From the NCBI RefSeq assembly GCF_029626025.1, contig NZ_JARUBF010000001.1:1178001-1242000 (forward strand): DNA of 64,000 nt. The letters are read 5' to 3'. A program made the position numbers and the translations under genes. Positions 62,144-64,000 of the stretch are shown here, piece by piece. Each line of letters begins with the position of its first letter. Within the stretch, counting starts at the first letter, position 1. The stretch is from Solwaraspora sp. WMMD406 (GTDB lineage: Bacteria; Actinomycetota; Actinomycetes; Mycobacteriales; Micromonosporaceae). Under the pieces are notes generated by a model. That model was not told where the DNA came from. It worked only from the letters and a program-made list of their open reading frames with translations, and did not search any database.

Positions 62144-62222
62144 TCCGCTGCTTTCGATGCACGACCGCCTTCGCGGCGTCCGGCCCCACGGCGGCGCCGC
62201 ACGACCATCGAAAGGACCCGGC

Positions 62223-64000
62223 GTGTCGATACTCTCCCGGCGGCGGACCGTTCCGCTCGCCGTCACCGCGGTGGCGGCGCTGACCGCCACCGCCCTCACC
62301 GCCGCTCTTCCCGCCCACGCGCAGGAAGAAGCCCCCGAACAGATCGTCAACGGCACCTTCGACGACGGCCACGAACCCTGGTGGGGCACCCCCAACATCA
62401 CCCTCGACTCCAGCAGCCAGCAGCTCTGCGCCGACATCCCCGGTGGCACCGTCAACCCGTGGGACGTGATCATCGGCCAGGACAACGTCCCGCTGGTCGC
62501 CGGGGAGACGTACGAATACACGTTCTTCGCCACCGCGACCCCCAACAAGATCGTCCGGGCGTTGATCCAACTGCCGGTCGACCCGTGGACCCAGTACATG
62601 GCGGCCAACCCCGAAATCAGCGTCTCCGGCAACAACTACACGTTCACCTTCACCGCCCCGACCGACCTGCCCAACGCGCAGGTGGCCTTCCAGATCGGCG
62701 GCAGCGCCGACCCGTGGCGGTTCTGCCTCGACGACGTCTCGCTGCGCGGCGGGGCGGAGCCGGAGGAGTACGTGCCGGACACCGGACCCCGGGTACGGGT
62801 CAACCAGGTCGGCTACCTGCCGAAGGGGCCGAAGAACGCCACCCTCGTCACCGACGCCACCGACCCGCTGCCCTGGAAGCTGTACGACTCAGGCGGCAAG
62901 GTCGTCGTCAACGGCAAGACCAAGCCGTACGGGCTGGACGAGTCCTCCGGACAGAACGTCCACTCGATCACGTTCAGCCGCTTCGTCCGGCCCGGCACCG
63001 GCTACACCCTGGTCGCCGACGGCGAGACCAGCTACCCGTTCGAGATCGGCACCACCTTCTACACGCAGCTGCGCGCCGACGCGCTGAAGTTCTACTACAC
63101 CCAGCGCAGCGGCATCGAGATTCTGGACGAGCTGCGGCCCGGCTACGGCCGCCCGGCCGGACACGTCGGCGTCGCGCCCAACCAGGGTGACCTTTCAGTG
63201 CCCTGCCAGCCCGGTGTCTGCGACTACACCCTGGACGTCTCCGGTGGCTGGTACGACGCCGGTGACCACGGCAAGTACGTCGTCAACGGCGGCATCTCCG
63301 TCTACCAGCTGATGAACGAGTACGAGCGCGGCCTGCGGGTCGGCCAGGGCAACTCGTGGCTGCAGTACGACGGCACCCTGGACCTGCCGGAGAGCGGCAA
63401 CCAGCTGCCGGACATCCTCGACGAGGTCCGCTGGCAGCAGGAGTTCCTGCTCAAGATGCAGGTCCCGGCCGGGCAGCCGCTCGCCGGCATGGCCCACCAC
63501 AAGATCCACGACGCCGCGTGGACCGGTCTGCCGCTGCTGCCGCACCTCGACGCCCAGCTGCGCGAGTTGCACCCGCCGTCGACCGCCGCCACGCTCAACC
63601 TGGCGGCCACCGCCGCCCAGGCGGCGCGGGTGTTCGCGCCGTACGACCAGGACTTCGCCGACCGTAACCTGGACGCGGCCCGGACCGCGTGGGCGGCGGC
63701 CATGGCCAACCCGGAGATGTACGCCGATCCGGCGGACGCCATCGGCGGCGGCGCGTACGACGACGTCGACGTCACCGACGAGTTCTACTGGGCGGCGGCC
63801 GAGCTCTACCTGACCACCGGGGAGAGCGAGTTCCGCGACTTCGTGCTCGCCTCGCCGCACCACACCGGTGACATCTTCGACGAACGTGGCTTCGGCTGGC
63901 AGTGGACCGCGCCGCTGGGGCGGATGGCGCTGGCCACGACGCCAAACGACCTGCCGGGCTGGTGGCAGGTACGGGCGTCGGTGATCGCGGCGGCGGACCG
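62223..64000 (+). CDS. Secreted GH9 endoglucanase with N-terminal CBM4/9-type domain (3' end missing)
   Basis: At least 592 residues, cut by the window edge. A signal peptide (about 1-37, ending ALPAHAQ) precedes a CBM4/9-like beta-sandwich (about 42-178, from [15 protein letters not shown] to [10 protein letters not shown]). An Ig-like CelD_N domain follows (about 190-275, [20 protein letters not shown]). The GH9 (alpha/alpha)6 domain then begins with [20 protein letters not shown], which holds the catalytic-base Asp pair. Later GH9 segments with the acid Glu lie beyond the window. It cleaves cellulose. GTG at 62223 has GAAAGGA 8 nt upstream; the promoter region carries an exact CebR/CelR operator. 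Confidence 0.94.
   Translation, partial: MSILSRRRTVPLAVTAVAALTATALTAALPAHAQEEAPEQIVNGTFDDGHEPWWGTPNITLDSSSQQLCADIPGGTVNPWDVIIGQDNVPLVAGETYEYTFFATATPNKIVRALIQLPVDPWTQYMAANPEISVSGNNYTFTFTAPTDLPNAQVAFQIGGSADPWRFCLDDVSLRGGAEPEEYVPDTGPRVRVNQVGYLPKGPKNATLVTDATDPLPWKLYDSGGKVVVNGKTKPYGLDESSGQNVHSITFSRFVRPGTGYTLVADGETSYPFEIGTTFYTQLRADALKFYYTQRSGIEILDELRPGYGRPAGHVGVAPNQGDLSVPCQPGVCDYTLDVSGGWYDAGDHGKYVVNGGISVYQLMNEYERGLRVGQGNSWLQYDGTLDLPESGNQLPDILDEVRWQQEFLLKMQVPAGQPLAGMAHHKIHDAAWTGLPLLPHLDAQLRELHPPSTAATLNLAATAAQAARVFAPYDQDFADRNLDAARTAWAAAMANPEMYADPADAIGGGAYDDVDVTDEFYWAAAELYLTTGESEFRDFVLASPHHTGDIFDERGFGWQWTAPLGRMALATTPNDLPGWWQVRASVIAAAD

Overview
The window is about 72% G+C with dense, short-spaced genes, many GTG starts and strong G/C bias at third codon positions. 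Together with a type II polyketide cluster, a CBM2 protein, a GH9 cellulase, MEDS-domain regulators, paired XRE/TPR regulators and a c-di-AMP riboswitch, this points to a filamentous actinomycete, most likely of the Micromonosporaceae. That assignment is inference from gene content, not from a marker gene.

Layout. 1-8.9 kb is the right end of an aromatic (type II) polyketide cluster, all on the + strand and translationally coupled: ketosynthase alpha (cut by the window edge), chain-length factor, ACP, aromatase/cyclase, two acyl-CoA-dehydrogenase-fold (class D type) oxygenases, a TcmI-type cyclase, an O-methyltransferase, a dedicated SAM synthetase and an alpha/beta hydrolase. A strong hairpin at 8.94 kb closes it. 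9-16.6 kb holds a secreted subtilisin, a MEDS-STAS / MEDS-ATPase regulatory pair and two divergent GT2-type proteins. 16.7-21.3 kb is a sugar block: a stand-alone MsiK-like ABC ATPase, then a beta-phosphoglucomutase/GH65 phosphorylase pair. 21.4-23.6 kb has a secreted coiled-coil cell-wall-type protein behind a ydaO/yuaA c-di-AMP riboswitch, and a TrkA/KtrA protein. 23.57-24.47 kb has no convincing gene, but it carries a CebR-like operator followed by a run of hairpins. 24.5-32.6 kb holds an FN3-FN3-CBM2 protein, a two-component system, a frameshifted lipoprotein, an orphan LivK-like binding protein, a 30-bp minisatellite and a VWA protein with its partner.

32.6-36.5 kb is a mobile patch: two different IS110-family transposases on either side of a small methyltransferase. 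36.5-40.8 kb holds a 1071-residue methyltransferase/coiled-coil/double-glycosyltransferase fusion and a GT2. 41-43.3 kb is a secreted GH13 amylase with two starch-binding domains and a MalR-type operator. 43.5-55.4 kb is mostly housekeeping: LysR/SBF-type transporter, LCP ligase, a degenerate asparagine-synthetase homologue, NhaA, ABC-F, polyphosphate-glucokinase-like ROK protein, TPR, Smr, and a MerR regulator with a membrane protein. 55.4-57.9 kb is a lower-G+C island with three coupled genes for exported or unknown proteins. 58-61 kb has two paralogous XRE/TPR regulators. 61.1-62.1 kb is rsmI, and from 62.2 kb to the end runs a GH9 endoglucanase behind an exact CebR/CelR operator.

Two themes link separate genes. 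The first is polysaccharide use (amylase, GH65, CBM2 protein, GH9, MsiK), with visible MalR- and CebR-type operators. The second is a recurring TANNNT box 6-7 nt before the start codon in at least five genes, the pattern expected of leaderless transcripts.
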